Origin: Sphingomonas sp. AP4-R1
GTDB lineage: Bacteria; Pseudomonadota; Alphaproteobacteria; Sphingomonadales; Sphingomonadaceae
Assembly: GCF_013113735.1 (NCBI RefSeq)
Contig: NZ_CP053346.1
Coordinates: forward strand, 372,001 to 436,000
Reading direction: 5' to 3'
Length of the DNA stretch: 64,000 bases
Of the stretch, positions 9,612 through 17,307 are shown piece by piece. The position numbers were made by a program, and so were the translations under genes. Every line of letters starts with the position of its first letter. The first letter of the stretch is position 1. Below the pieces are notes generated by a model, which saw only the letters and a list, made by a program, of their open reading frames with translations, was not told the DNA's origin and did not search any database.

Positions 9612-10055
9612 TCATGCCTCCTTTTCCCCGCGATCGAACCGCGCGCGCGCATCCTGGATCGTGTCGTAATGCTCGTTCGCCCAGGCCCCGATCGTCATCA
9701 TCGGCGCGCGCAGGGACATGCCGAGTTCGGTCAGCGCATAATCCACGCGCGGCGGAATCGTGGGCGTCACGTGGCGCGACACCAGCCCGTCCCGCTCCAG
9801 CCCGCGCAGAGCGAGCGTCAGCATGCGCTGCGATATGCCGCCGATCTGCCGCTTCAGCTCGTTGAAGCGGCGCGGGCCGCCCGCCAGCGTCATCACGATC
9901 AGGATGCTCCATTTGTCGCCGATACGCTGGAGGATGGGCGCGACGCGGCTGCACGCGGCGGGGTTGTGATCCGCCGCGCCCTCCGGTTCGGCTGGCGCCG
10001 ACACTTCGACGATCCGCTCGCGTTCGATGGTCACATCCATGTGCCCGGGTGACAA
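9612..10055 (-). CDS. HxlR-type winged-helix transcriptional regulator
   Basis: 147 residues with the HxlR domain from about residue 33 (ACSRVAPILQRIGDKWSILI...ISQRMLTLALRGLERDGLVSR). The start is TTG at 10053-10055, because a perfect AAGGAGG lies 7 nt upstream; the alternative ATG at 10038-10040 would sit 22 nt from that SD. HxlR proteins often sense electrophiles or quinones through an N-terminal Cys; one is present here (Cys35, AACSRV). It is divergent from an azoreductase gene, the usual target of such regulators, and an inverted-repeat operator lies between them. Confidence 0.92.
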   Translation of the reverse strand: MSPGHMDVTIERERIVEVSAPAEPEGAADHNPAACSRVAPILQRIGDKWSILIVMTLAGGPRRFNELKRQIGGISQRMLTLALRGLERDGLVSRHVTPTIPPRVDYALTELGMSLRAPMMTIGAWANEHYDTIQDARARFDRGEKEA

Positions 10056-10072
10056 AATTGTGCCTCCTTGTG

Positions 10073-10088
10073 GACCACGGGGGTGGTC
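10073..10088. promoter_or_regulatory. Putative HxlR operator (GACCAC-N4-GTGGTC)
   Basis: A perfect 6+6 inverted repeat lies in the divergent hxlR/azoR promoter region, just upstream of the hxlR Shine-Dalgarno. Half-site copies GGTCAC also occur at 10085-10090 and 10103-10108. A dimeric HxlR protein bound here would cover the start region of its own gene and the azoR promoter. Binding is inferred. Confidence 0.5.
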
Positions 10089-10132
10089 ACATATCGATCC
10101 TCGGTCACTTATTTATACCGGGACACGACAGA

Positions 10133-10699
10133 ATGAAACTGCTCCACATCGATTCCAGCATCCTCGGCGAAGGATCGGTCAGCCGTCAGCTCACCGCCTC
10201 GATCGTGGAGCAGTTCCGCAAGGCCGATCCCTCGATCGAGGTGATCACGCGCGATCTGGTGGCGGAGCCGGTTCCGCACATGACGATCGCCACCCTGCCC
10301 GCCGCCAATCCCGATCTGCGCGACGATCTGAAGCAGCTCCAGTCCGCCGACATCGTCGTGATCGGCGCGCCGATGTACAATTTCTCGGTGCCGACCCAGC
10401 TGAAGGCGTGGATCGACCGGATCGCGATCGCGGGCGAGAGCTTCCGCTACACCGAAACCGGCCCCGAAGGCCTGCTGGGCGGCCGGCGCGTGATCGTCGC
10501 TCTGTCGCGCGGTGGCCATTACGGCGCCGGCACGCCCGCCGAGAGCCTCGAGCATACCGAAACCTATCTGCGCAGCGTGTTCGGCTTCATCGGCATCACG
10601 CCGGAATTCATCGCCGCCGACGGCATCGGTCTCGGCCCGGACGCGCGCACCGCCGCGATCGAGAAGGCCTTGGGCGACGTGTCGGCGCTGGCCGCCTGA
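10133..10699 (+). CDS. azoR: FMN-dependent NADH:quinone/azo oxidoreductase
   Basis: 188 residues starting at the ATG of MKLLHIDSS; the upstream in-frame extension to 10049 covers the promoter and operator and is rejected. The flavodoxin-like fold shows SSILGEGSVSRQL (phosphate loop), GAPMYNFSVPTQLKAWIDR and SRGGHYG, all typical of AzoR. The family reduces quinones and azo compounds by two electrons using NADH and FMN. It is transcribed divergently from the hxlR gene, and a possible -10 TTATAC occurs at 10113-10118. Confidence 0.92.
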   Translation: MKLLHIDSSILGEGSVSRQLTASIVEQFRKADPSIEVITRDLVAEPVPHMTIATLPAANPDLRDDLKQLQSADIVVIGAPMYNFSVPTQLKAWIDRIAIAGESFRYTETGPEGLLGGRRVIVALSRGGHYGAGTPAESLEHTETYLRSVFGFIGITPEFIAADGIGLGPDARTAAIEKALGDVSALAA

Positions 10700-10708
10700 C
10701 CCCTCGGT

Positions 10709-10780
10709 GCTCCTGCGGAAGCAGGAGCCCAGAGCTGCGGGCGTCCCGCTTTCAACCCTGGGCTCCTGCTTTCGCAGGAG
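10709..10780. repeat. Intergenic inverted repeat (GCTCCTGC...GCAGGAG)
   Basis: Facing arms of about 24 nt read GCTCCTGCGGAAGCAGGAGC and CTGGGCTCCTGCTTTCGCAG. Each arm also contains a smaller hairpin. It fills the gap between the convergent azoR and ubiA genes and could terminate both. Confidence 0.8.
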
Positions 10781-10790
10781 TGCGACGGGA

Positions 10791-11702
10791 TCAAAGCGAA
10801 GTCGTACCCACTACCAGACAGGCGAGAAACATCAGCAGACCCGCGAACCGATTCGATCGGAAGCGGGCGAGCGCGTCGGCCGGGTCTTCCTTGCGAAGCC
10901 CGGCCACCTGCCACAGCAGATGCGCGGCCATCGGCAGCAGCCCGACCAAGGCGAGCGGCTCGGGCCGGACCCGCCACAACGCCATCGCCCAGCAGGCGAG
11001 CGCCACCGCATAAAAGCCCGTCACCCCGCCACGCGCATGCGCGCCGAGCGCCCGCGCCGAACTCTTCACGCCGGCCAGCGCATCATCCTCGATATCCTGC
11101 AGCGCGTAGATCGTGTCGTAGCCGATCACCCACGCGATCGATCCGCCATAGAGCCACAGCAACGGCGCATCGATCGATCCCGTCACCGCCGGCCAGCCGA
11201 CCAGAGCCGCCCACGAAAAGACGATTCCCAGCCACGCCTGCGGCCACCAGGTGATCCGCTTCATGAAGGGATAGGCCGCGACCGGCGCGATGCTGGCGAG
11301 CGCCGCGATCTGCGCTGTCCGCTCCAGCTGGAGCAGCACGATCAGCCCGACCAGCGAGAGCGCGAGCAGCCAGCCCCAGGCCAGCTTCAGCGACAGTCGC
11401 CCGCTCGCCAGAGGCCGCGCCGCCGTGCGCGCCACGCGCTTGTCCAGATCGCGATCGACGATGTCGTTATAGACGCAGCCCGCCCCGCGCATCGCGACCG
11501 CACCCAGCGCGAACCACAGGATCAGATCCCAGCGCGCCACCGCCTGCCCCGCCAGCGCGATCGCCCAGGCGCCGGGCCAGAAGAGCAGCCACGCGCCGAT
11601 CGGCCGATCGAGCCGGGCGAGCTGGATCAGATCGCGCGCCCGTCCGGGCAGGCGGGCGAGCAGGCCGCGGCCCTCGCTGTCGGGAACGATCATATCGGGC
11701 AT
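10791..11702 (-). CDS. ubiA: 4-hydroxybenzoate octaprenyltransferase
   Basis: 303 residues, a polytopic membrane prenyltransferase. The first Asp-rich motif is CVYNDIVDRDLDKRV (about 77-91) and the second is YDTIYALQDIEDD. These bind the Mg-prenyl diphosphate. UbiA attaches the polyprenyl chain to 4-hydroxybenzoate in ubiquinone synthesis. It starts 11 nt from the divergent rsmE gene, so the two promoters must overlap coding sequence. Confidence 0.95.
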   Translation of the reverse strand: MPDMIVPDSEGRGLLARLPGRARDLIQLARLDRPIGAWLLFWPGAWAIALAGQAVARWDLILWFALGAVAMRGAGCVYNDIVDRDLDKRVARTAARPLASGRLSLKLAWGWLLALSLVGLIVLLQLERTAQIAALASIAPVAAYPFMKRITWWPQAWLGIVFSWAALVGWPAVTGSIDAPLLWLYGGSIAWVIGYDTIYALQDIEDDALAGVKSSARALGAHARGGVTGFYAVALACWAMALWRVRPEPLALVGLLPMAAHLLWQVAGLRKEDPADALARFRSNRFAGLLMFLACLVVGTTSL

Positions 11703-11713
11703 ACTTCTCGCCC

Positions 11714-12478
11714 ATGGCCGCCAAAGCTACAGACGGCAATATGCCTGCCACCCCCGCCTGGCCACCCGCCAGCACGCCCCGCCTGTTCCTCGACCAGCCG
11801 CTCTCCGACGGCGCACTGCTGACGCTCGACGGCGCGCAGGCCAATTATCTCGCCAATGTGATGCGGCTGAAAGCGGGCGACCCGGTCCGCCTGTTCGACG
11901 ATCGCACCGGCGAATGGCTGGCCGAAACGAACGACGCAGGGCGACGCAGCGTGAGGCTGCGCATTACGGCCAAGCTGCGCGAGCGCGAGGCCGTGCCCGA
12001 TATCTGGCTGCTGTTCGCGCCGCTGAAGAAAGATCGGCTGCATTATCTGATCGAGAAGGCGACCGAACTGGGTGCCGCGCGACTCCAGCCGGTGCTCACC
12101 CAGCGCTCGATCGTCGACAAGCCGAATCCCGAACGGTTGCGCGCGCACATGATCGAGGCGGCCGAGCAATGCGACCGCACCGCACTGCCGGAGCTGGCGG
12201 ATCAGGAAAAGCTTACGGCGGTACTGGCGAACTGGCCCGAAGATCGCGCTTTGCTGTTCGCGGATGAGGCCGGCGGCCAGCCGATCGCCAGCGTCGCGCC
12301 CGGCGCCGCCGCGATCCTGATCGGCCCCGAAGGTGGCTTCACCGACGAGGAGCGCGCCCGCATCCGCGCGCATCCCAAGGCCGTTCCCATCTCGCTCGGC
12401 CCCCGCATCCTGCGCGCCGAGACGGCCGCCGCCGCCGCGCTGGCGGCCTGGATGACGCTTTATGGCGACTGGCGATGA
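11714..12478 (+). CDS. rsmE: 16S rRNA (uracil-1498-N3)-methyltransferase
   Basis: 254 residues with the RsmE layout: an N-terminal PUA-like domain (PRLFLDQPLSDGALLTL) and a SPOUT methyltransferase domain whose knot motifs are ILIGPEGGFTDEE and SLGPRILRAETAA. It methylates U1498 of 16S rRNA with SAM. A second in-frame ATG at 11741 is possible, because residues before PRLFLD are poorly conserved. It is translationally coupled to the next gene (4-nt ATGA overlap). Confidence 0.94.
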   Translation: MAAKATDGNMPATPAWPPASTPRLFLDQPLSDGALLTLDGAQANYLANVMRLKAGDPVRLFDDRTGEWLAETNDAGRRSVRLRITAKLREREAVPDIWLLFAPLKKDRLHYLIEKATELGAARLQPVLTQRSIVDKPNPERLRAHMIEAAEQCDRTALPELADQEKLTAVLANWPEDRALLFADEAGGQPIASVAPGAAAILIGPEGGFTDEERARIRAHPKAVPISLGPRILRAETAAAAALAAWMTLYGDWR

Positions 12479-13353
12479 TCCCGCTGCTCGCCGGGCTCGC
12501 GCTGGCAGCCGCTCCCAGCCCAACGATCGTCACGACCGACGTCGATCGCTTCTTCCGCATCTACGGGGCCGCCCAAGGCCATCCCGGTGTCGCCGATCTC
12601 CAGGCCTATGTCGACGACGGCTCGCCCGGCCTCCACGATTTCGCCAGGCTCCGCGCCCTGAGCGGTGAGACGATCGAGAAGGCCATCGCCAGGAAACCCG
12701 CCGTCTACGAACGCGCCCGTTCCTGCGCGCCCGTTCTGCCCCGCGTTCGCCAGCGCCTCTCGGCCGCGCTTGAGCGATTGGCGAAACGGTATCCGCCCGC
12801 CACGTTCCCACCGATCACGATCCTGATCGGCCGAAACAGCACCGGTGGCACTACCAGCCCGACCGGCGTCCTCATTGGTCTCGAAATGCTCTGTTCGGCG
12901 GATTATCTGGAGCCCGATATCGAAAGCCGCTTCGTCCACGTGATCGCGCATGAATATGCGCACGTTCAGCAGCCCGGAGCGGCGGTGGAATCGCCCGACG
13001 TCCCGCTCCTGTTCGTCGCGATGATCGAGGGCGGCGCGGAGTTCGTCGGCGAACTGACGTCGGGCGGCGTTTCCTATCAGCACCTCCGGCGTTGGACGAA
13101 GGGCCACGAAGCCGAAATCCTCGCCCGCTTCGCCGCCGAGCGGTCCAAGACCGACACGAGCGACTGGCTCTATAACGGCCCCGGCGACCCCGCTCATCCC
13201 GGCGACCTTGCCTATTGGGTCGGCTATCGCATCGCCAAGGCCTATTACAGCCGCGCCGCCGACAAGAAGCGCGCGCTGGCCGAGATCATCGCCGTAACGC
13301 CGTCGACCGCCGAAACGATCTACCAAGCGAGCGGCCTCGCGCCCGGCCAATGA
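12475..13353 (+). CDS. Putative exported zinc metalloprotease (DUF2268-like)
   Basis: 292 residues with a weak N-terminal signal sequence (IPLLAGLALAAAP). The clearest motif is HVIAHEYAHVQQ, an HExxH zinc site near residue 160, followed about 30 residues later by AMIEGGAEFVGEL, which could give the third ligand (Glu). This pattern is that of DUF2268 predicted Zn-dependent proteases. It overlaps rsmE by 4 nt. The substrate is unknown and the family is uncharacterised. Confidence 0.75.
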   Translation: MIPLLAGLALAAAPSPTIVTTDVDRFFRIYGAAQGHPGVADLQAYVDDGSPGLHDFARLRALSGETIEKAIARKPAVYERARSCAPVLPRVRQRLSAALERLAKRYPPATFPPITILIGRNSTGGTTSPTGVLIGLEMLCSADYLEPDIESRFVHVIAHEYAHVQQPGAAVESPDVPLLFVAMIEGGAEFVGELTSGGVSYQHLRRWTKGHEAEILARFAAERSKTDTSDWLYNGPGDPAHPGDLAYWVGYRIAKAYYSRAADKKRALAEIIAVTPSTAETIYQASGLAPGQ

Positions 13354-13410
13354 TCACTCCCTCCGCAAGCCGCTAGCGGAACGACCCCGGCGTCGCTATC
13401 TGCGCGAGCC

Positions 13411-14787
13411 ATGACGACGCGCGCAGCCGACACGGGCCATGACCCTCTCATCGAAGGGCGCGCCGATCTGATCGGCGTGTTCGCCAGGGGCGAGAAGCCC
13501 AAGGCCGACTGGCGGATCGGCACCGAGCATGAGAAATTCGTCTACTGGAACGACGCCACCCACCGCGCGCCTTCCTATGCCGAGAAGGGCGGCATCCACG
13601 CCTTGCTGATCGGCATGACCAAGTTCGGCTGGGAGCCGGTCTATGAGGGCGAGAATATCATCGCCCTCTCCGGCCCGGACGGCGCGATCAGTCTGGAGCC
13701 CGCCGGCCAATTCGAGCTGTCGGGCGCGCCGCTCGACAACCTGCACGAGACCTGCGCGGAGACGGGCCGCCATCTCGCCCAGGTGAAGGAGATCGGCGAG
13801 AAGCTGGGGATCGGCTTCCTCGGCCTTGGCTTCTGGCCGGACAAGACCCGCGCCGAGCTGCCGATCATGCCCAAGGGTCGCTACGACATCATGCTGCGCC
13901 ACATGCCGCGCGTCGGCCAGCTCGGCCTCGACATGATGCTGCGCACCTGCACCATCCAGACCAACCTCGATTATGCGAGCGAGGCGGACATGGTGAAGAA
14001 ATTCCGCGTGAGCCTGGCGCTGCAGCCGCTCGCCACCGCGCTCTTCGCCAATTCACCCTTCACCGAGGGCAAGCCCAATGGCTTCCTCTCCTATCGCAGC
14101 CACATCTGGACGGACACCGATCCGCACCGCACCGGCATGCTGCCCTTCGTGTTCGAGGACGGCTTCGGCTACGAGCGTTACGCCGATTACATGCTCGACG
14201 TGCCGATGTACTTCGTGTTCCGCAACGGCGGCTATATCGACGCGGCCGGCCTTTCGTTTCACGATTTCCTCGATGGCAAGCTCTCCGTCCTGCCGGGCGA
14301 GACGCCGCGGATCGAGGATTGGAAGGACCATCTCTCCACCGCCTTCCCCGAAGTGCGCCTGAAGAGCTTCCTCGAAATGCGCGGCGCCGATGGCGGCCCG
14401 TGGAACACAATCTGCGCGCTCCCGGCCTTCTGGGTCGGCCTGCTCTACGACGATCAGGCGCTGGATGCCGCGTGGGACGAGGTGAAGCACTGGACGATCG
14501 AGGATCACAATCGCATCCGCGAACAGGTGCCCAGGCTCGGCCTCGCGACGAAGGGTCCGCGCGGGCGCACCTTCCAGGAACTGGGTCGGCGAATCCTCGA
14601 CATCGCCCATGCCGGGCTCGCCGCGCGCGGACGCCTCAACGCCTCCGGCGACAATGAGACGGGCTTCCTCGATCCGCTGCGCGAGATCGTCGCCTCGGGC
14701 AAGGAACCGGCGCGTCGGCTGCTGGATCTCTACGAGGGCGAATGGTCAGGAGACCTGTCGCGAATCTATCAGGACATGAGCTTCTAA
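13411..14787 (+). CDS. gshA: Glutamate-cysteine ligase (alphaproteobacterial/plant type)
   Basis: 458 residues. The N-terminal block WRIGTEHEKFVYW and the ISLEPAGQFELSGAPLDNLHETC substrate region identify the plant/alphaproteobacterial GCL family. It makes gamma-glutamylcysteine, the first and rate-limiting step of glutathione synthesis, in the cytoplasm. Length is normal. A perfect palindrome immediately downstream may be its terminator. Confidence 0.96.
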   Translation: MTTRAADTGHDPLIEGRADLIGVFARGEKPKADWRIGTEHEKFVYWNDATHRAPSYAEKGGIHALLIGMTKFGWEPVYEGENIIALSGPDGAISLEPAGQFELSGAPLDNLHETCAETGRHLAQVKEIGEKLGIGFLGLGFWPDKTRAELPIMPKGRYDIMLRHMPRVGQLGLDMMLRTCTIQTNLDYASEADMVKKFRVSLALQPLATALFANSPFTEGKPNGFLSYRSHIWTDTDPHRTGMLPFVFEDGFGYERYADYMLDVPMYFVFRNGGYIDAAGLSFHDFLDGKLSVLPGETPRIEDWKDHLSTAFPEVRLKSFLEMRGADGGPWNTICALPAFWVGLLYDDQALDAAWDEVKHWTIEDHNRIREQVPRLGLATKGPRGRTFQELGRRILDIAHAGLAARGRLNASGDNETGFLDPLREIVASGKEPARRLLDLYEGEWSGDLSRIYQDMSF

Positions 14788-14795
14788 CGCCCGAT

Positions 14796-14825
14796 CCGCA
14801 CGCGATCCGGCCGGATCGCGTGCGG
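14796..14825. terminator. 30-bp perfect palindrome after gshA
   Basis: Two 15-nt arms (CCGCACGCGATCCGG and its exact complement) abut with no loop, 9 nt after the gshA stop. As RNA it would form a very stable hairpin, probably a terminator, though no T-run follows. As DNA it could equally be a protein-binding palindrome. Confidence 0.6.
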
Positions 14826-14891
14826 GGGTTCGCCCGCACGCCGCGATCGTGCCCTGAAAACCGCGCTTTTCGATAATCCACTGTCCGCGCT

Positions 14892-14905
14892 TGTTTTTCG
14901 AAACA
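14892..14905. promoter_or_regulatory. Palindromic operator candidate TGTTT-TTCG-AAACA
   Basis: An AT-rich palindrome in an otherwise GC-rich gap, 22 nt before the start of the LuxR-type gene. Its position suits a repressor or autoregulatory site; a possible -35 (TTGTTT) overlaps it. Confidence 0.35.
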
Positions 14906-14927
14906 ATGCATTGCCATTCTGTTCAGC

Positions 14928-15425
14928 ATGAAGTCACCGAAACCGCTGGGGCTGAGCCCCCGAGAAGTCGAGATCATGCATCTCGTCGCGGAGGGAATGG
15001 AAACGAAGGAGATCGCGCGCGCGCTGAATATCTCGCCCGCGACGGTCAACAATCAGGTGCAGACCGCCAAGACCAAGATCGGCATCAGCGACCGCTGGGC
15101 CGCCGCGCACGCCCTGCGCCGACACCTGGAATCCTCTGATGATCGGCTCACTAATGAGCCGCAAACCCTTTCCAAAATGGGCGAATTCCTGCCTCCTCAG
15201 GTCGTCAGCAACCAGGGGGCGCGGCAGCCGGACTCGATAGTCGACACCCTTCCCAAGGAGAATGTCGCCTTCGTCACTTCCGTACGGGATTGGCCGGAGC
15301 CGTCCCCCGAACAGGGGAGACGCAACCAACACGACACTTACGAGCGCATCAGCATGCTGCTCGTCCGGACCGTCCTGCTGCTCGCGGCGACGGTCGCCCT
15401 GCTGTGGGTCTACGGCAGGCACTGA
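14928..15425 (+). CDS. LuxR-type HTH protein with C-terminal membrane anchor
   Basis: 165 residues in an unusual order. A LuxR/GerE helix-turn-helix is at the very N-terminus (about 8-62, LSPREVEIMHLVAEGMETKE and ISPATVNNQVQTAKTKIGI). A low-complexity hydrophilic linker follows, and a single hydrophobic helix closes the protein (about 143-162, MLLVRTVLLLAATVALLWVY). There is no receiver or ligand domain. The DNA-binding domain would therefore be tethered to the inner membrane. The signal and targets are unknown. Confidence 0.75.
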   Translation: MKSPKPLGLSPREVEIMHLVAEGMETKEIARALNISPATVNNQVQTAKTKIGISDRWAAAHALRRHLESSDDRLTNEPQTLSKMGEFLPPQVVSNQGARQPDSIVDTLPKENVAFVTSVRDWPEPSPEQGRRNQHDTYERISMLLVRTVLLLAATVALLWVYGRH

Positions 15426-15483
15426 TTTGACGATCCATCAACCCTAGATGACGCGGCGACAGCTTCGCCGCGAAGGAGAAGCC

Positions 15484-15810
15484 ATGTCCTCGTTCATCGC
15501 CACCGACATCGCCGTCGCCCGCGCCATCCGCGACGTGGAATCGGCCAGCACCGCCACGCTGCGCAAGTCCGCCCACCTGATCACGATCCTCGTCGACGCG
15601 AGCGAAGCCCGCTCGCTCAGCCCGATGCAGGATCAGGATACGCTGGCCCGCGCCGGCCGCCTCGTCACCGAGGCGCTCGCCTTCCGCGCCGAGAGCCTGA
15701 ATATTCACCGCCAGATGGCCGAAATGGGCCAGCAACTGGGCCTGCCGGTGGTAAGCGTGGGGGACGTGTGTCAGGAATATCTGACCTCGGGCGCGCTCAA
15801 GGCTGCCTGA
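15484..15810 (+). CDS. Hypothetical protein, 108 aa
   Basis: Not recognised. The ATG at 15484 has a strong AAGGAG upstream, so the in-frame start at 15448 is unlikely. It is a predicted all-helical, soluble protein (SSFIATDIAVARAIRDVESA, then TLARAGRLVTEALAFRAESL) with one Cys near the end. No signal peptide is present. It sits between the membrane-tethered HTH gene and a small membrane-protein gene on the same strand. Confidence 0.6.
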   Translation: MSSFIATDIAVARAIRDVESASTATLRKSAHLITILVDASEARSLSPMQDQDTLARAGRLVTEALAFRAESLNIHRQMAEMGQQLGLPVVSVGDVCQEYLTSGALKAA

Positions 15811-15864
15811 TCGTGGGCCGATCGATCCTTGACCGGACGGTCGGCCTCGTGGTCGATCAGGTTC

Positions 15865-16401
15865 ATGTCTCCGCTGCTCCGCTCAGTGCTCGCGCTTTGC
15901 ACCTTCCTGCTCGTCTGCGCCTATGCGCTGCGGCGGGGCGGCAAGCCCGAGCGCTGGGCGGCGTCCATCCTTCTCGCCGGCATGGTCCTCACCTGGGCGC
16001 TGATCCGGCATTCGGCGCAACGCTATCACGCGCCGGAGATCGGCGTCGCGGTGGCGGACGGCCTCACGCTGGTGGCTTTGGTCTGGCTGATGCTGCGCGC
16101 CGATCGCTACTGGCCGGGCTGGCTCGCCGCGATGCAGGCGATCGTGGTGCTGTCGCACCTCGCCATGCTGCTCCGCGTGACGGACATACCGGGCTATTAC
16201 AAGAACACGATCCAGCTCTGGATCTATCCGCAACTCGCGGTGCTGGCGACCGGGGTGCTGCGCCACAGGCTGCGGACCGCGCCCGGCCCGGCGGAACGGA
16301 CCATCGGCCGCGCGGCCGCTTCATTATGGCGGCGCGCCCGTGACGGCGCGATCGGAACGGCCCTCCGCCGCCTTCACCACGTCCGGCCCGGAACAGACTG
16401 A
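15865..16401 (+). CDS. Hypothetical membrane protein, 4-5 TM
   Basis: 178 residues from the ATG at 15865 (MSPLLRSVLALCTFLLVCAY); an upstream start at 15829 is possible. Hydrophobic segments fall at about 5-21, 32-48, 60-77, 87-104 and 114-130, and an Arg-rich tail follows. I cannot place it in a family. Its 3' end overlaps the next gene by 62 nt in another frame, so one of the two ends is uncertain. Confidence 0.55.
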   Translation: MSPLLRSVLALCTFLLVCAYALRRGGKPERWAASILLAGMVLTWALIRHSAQRYHAPEIGVAVADGLTLVALVWLMLRADRYWPGWLAAMQAIVVLSHLAMLLRVTDIPGYYKNTIQLWIYPQLAVLATGVLRHRLRTAPGPAERTIGRAAASLWRRARDGAIGTALRRLHHVRPGTD

Positions 16402-16789
16402 CCGCGGGATCGAGCCGCGCGCCCACGGCGAAAACGACGACGGCGCCCCCCGGAGGCCGGGCCGCATCGCCCGCGAGATCCTGGCCTTCCGGCGCAAGCG
16501 CGAGACCATGCTGCCCGATCAGCTGTTCGCGGACCCGGCCTGGGACATGCTGCTCTATCTGGTCGTGGCCGAGGAGGAGGGGCGACGCAGCTCCATCTCG
16601 CGTCTGTGCCGCGCCGCCGCCGTGCCGACGACGACGGCGCTGCGCTGGATCGGAGTGCTCGAATCGCAGGATCTGGTGCGGCGCACGCCGCATCCCAGCG
16701 ACGGGCGCATCTTCGTCGTCTCGCTGACCGAAAAGGGCTCGGCCGACATGCACGGGCTGCTCGCCACCTATCGGCTGCGGCCGGCATGA
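16340..16789 (+). CDS. Winged-helix (MarR-like) DNA-binding protein
   Basis: 149 residues from a GTG at 16340. The C-terminal two thirds read as a winged helix: DPAWDMLLYLVVAEEEGRRS, SRLCRAAAVPTTTALRWIGV and VRRTPHPSDGRIFVVSLTEKG, the last being the wing and the usual MarR 'LTEKG' end. The first 40 residues are low-complexity and overlap the preceding membrane-protein gene, so a later start (for example ATG at 16508, MLPDQLFADPAW) is quite possible. Targets are unknown. Confidence 0.65.
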   Translation: MTARSERPSAAFTTSGPEQTDRGIEPRAHGENDDGAPRRPGRIAREILAFRRKRETMLPDQLFADPAWDMLLYLVVAEEEGRRSSISRLCRAAAVPTTTALRWIGVLESQDLVRRTPHPSDGRIFVVSLTEKGSADMHGLLATYRLRPA

Positions 16790-16815
16790 GGAAACGCGAT
16801 TCGAAGGGACGGGAA

Positions 16816-16889
16816 TGGAGCGGGTAGCGGGAATCGAACCCGCGTATGAAGCTTGGAAGGCTACCGCTCTACCATTGAGCTATACCCGC
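16816..16889 (-). tRNA. tRNA-Gly (anticodon TCC)
   Basis: A 74-nt cloverleaf on the minus strand with encoded CCA. The acceptor arms GCGGGTA/TACCCGC pair perfectly. The D arm is GCTC...GAGC, the anticodon loop is CTTCCAA, and the T arm is GCGGG-TTCGATT-CCCGC. The anticodon stem has one U-U mismatch at its second pair. It reads GGA/GGG glycine codons. Confidence 0.95.
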
Positions 16890-17023
16890 ACCGTGTGCGC
16901 TCCCCTGCCATCGGGAGCGCACCTTCGTCAACGTGCGTCGATATGTTTCAAAGATGCAGCCGACACGGGGTTGACGCGCCGCGACCGCTTCGCCAATGAG
17001 CCGCCTCCCTACGGGACGCCTCT

Positions 17024-17109
17024 GGACAGGTGGCCGAGTGGTTAAAGGCAGCAGACTGTAAATCTGCCCGTGCAAGCGTACGCTGGTTCGAATCCAGCCC
17101 TGTCCACCA
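17024..17109 (+). tRNA. tRNA-Tyr (anticodon GTA)
   Basis: An 86-nt type II tRNA with a long variable arm and encoded CCA. The acceptor arms GGACAGG/CCTGTCC pair perfectly, the anticodon loop is CTGTAAA, and the T loop is TTCGAAT. It is divergent from tRNA-Gly, 134 nt away. Confidence 0.96.
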
Positions 17110-17307
17110 TCCTTCCCCATTGCGGGCACGATGCCACCTCTGGCGAGCCACGCTCTCGCGCCGCCGCGCATGTTCAGCATCGTCGAGATGATTCGATACG
17201 GCAGGCCCCACCCAGCCTCATTCTTGGCGGAGAATGATCAATCCGGCGCGGAGGTCCGCCCACTGATTTCGCAGCCGATCGGCCATCCGATGCATCTACG
17301 ATCGGGA

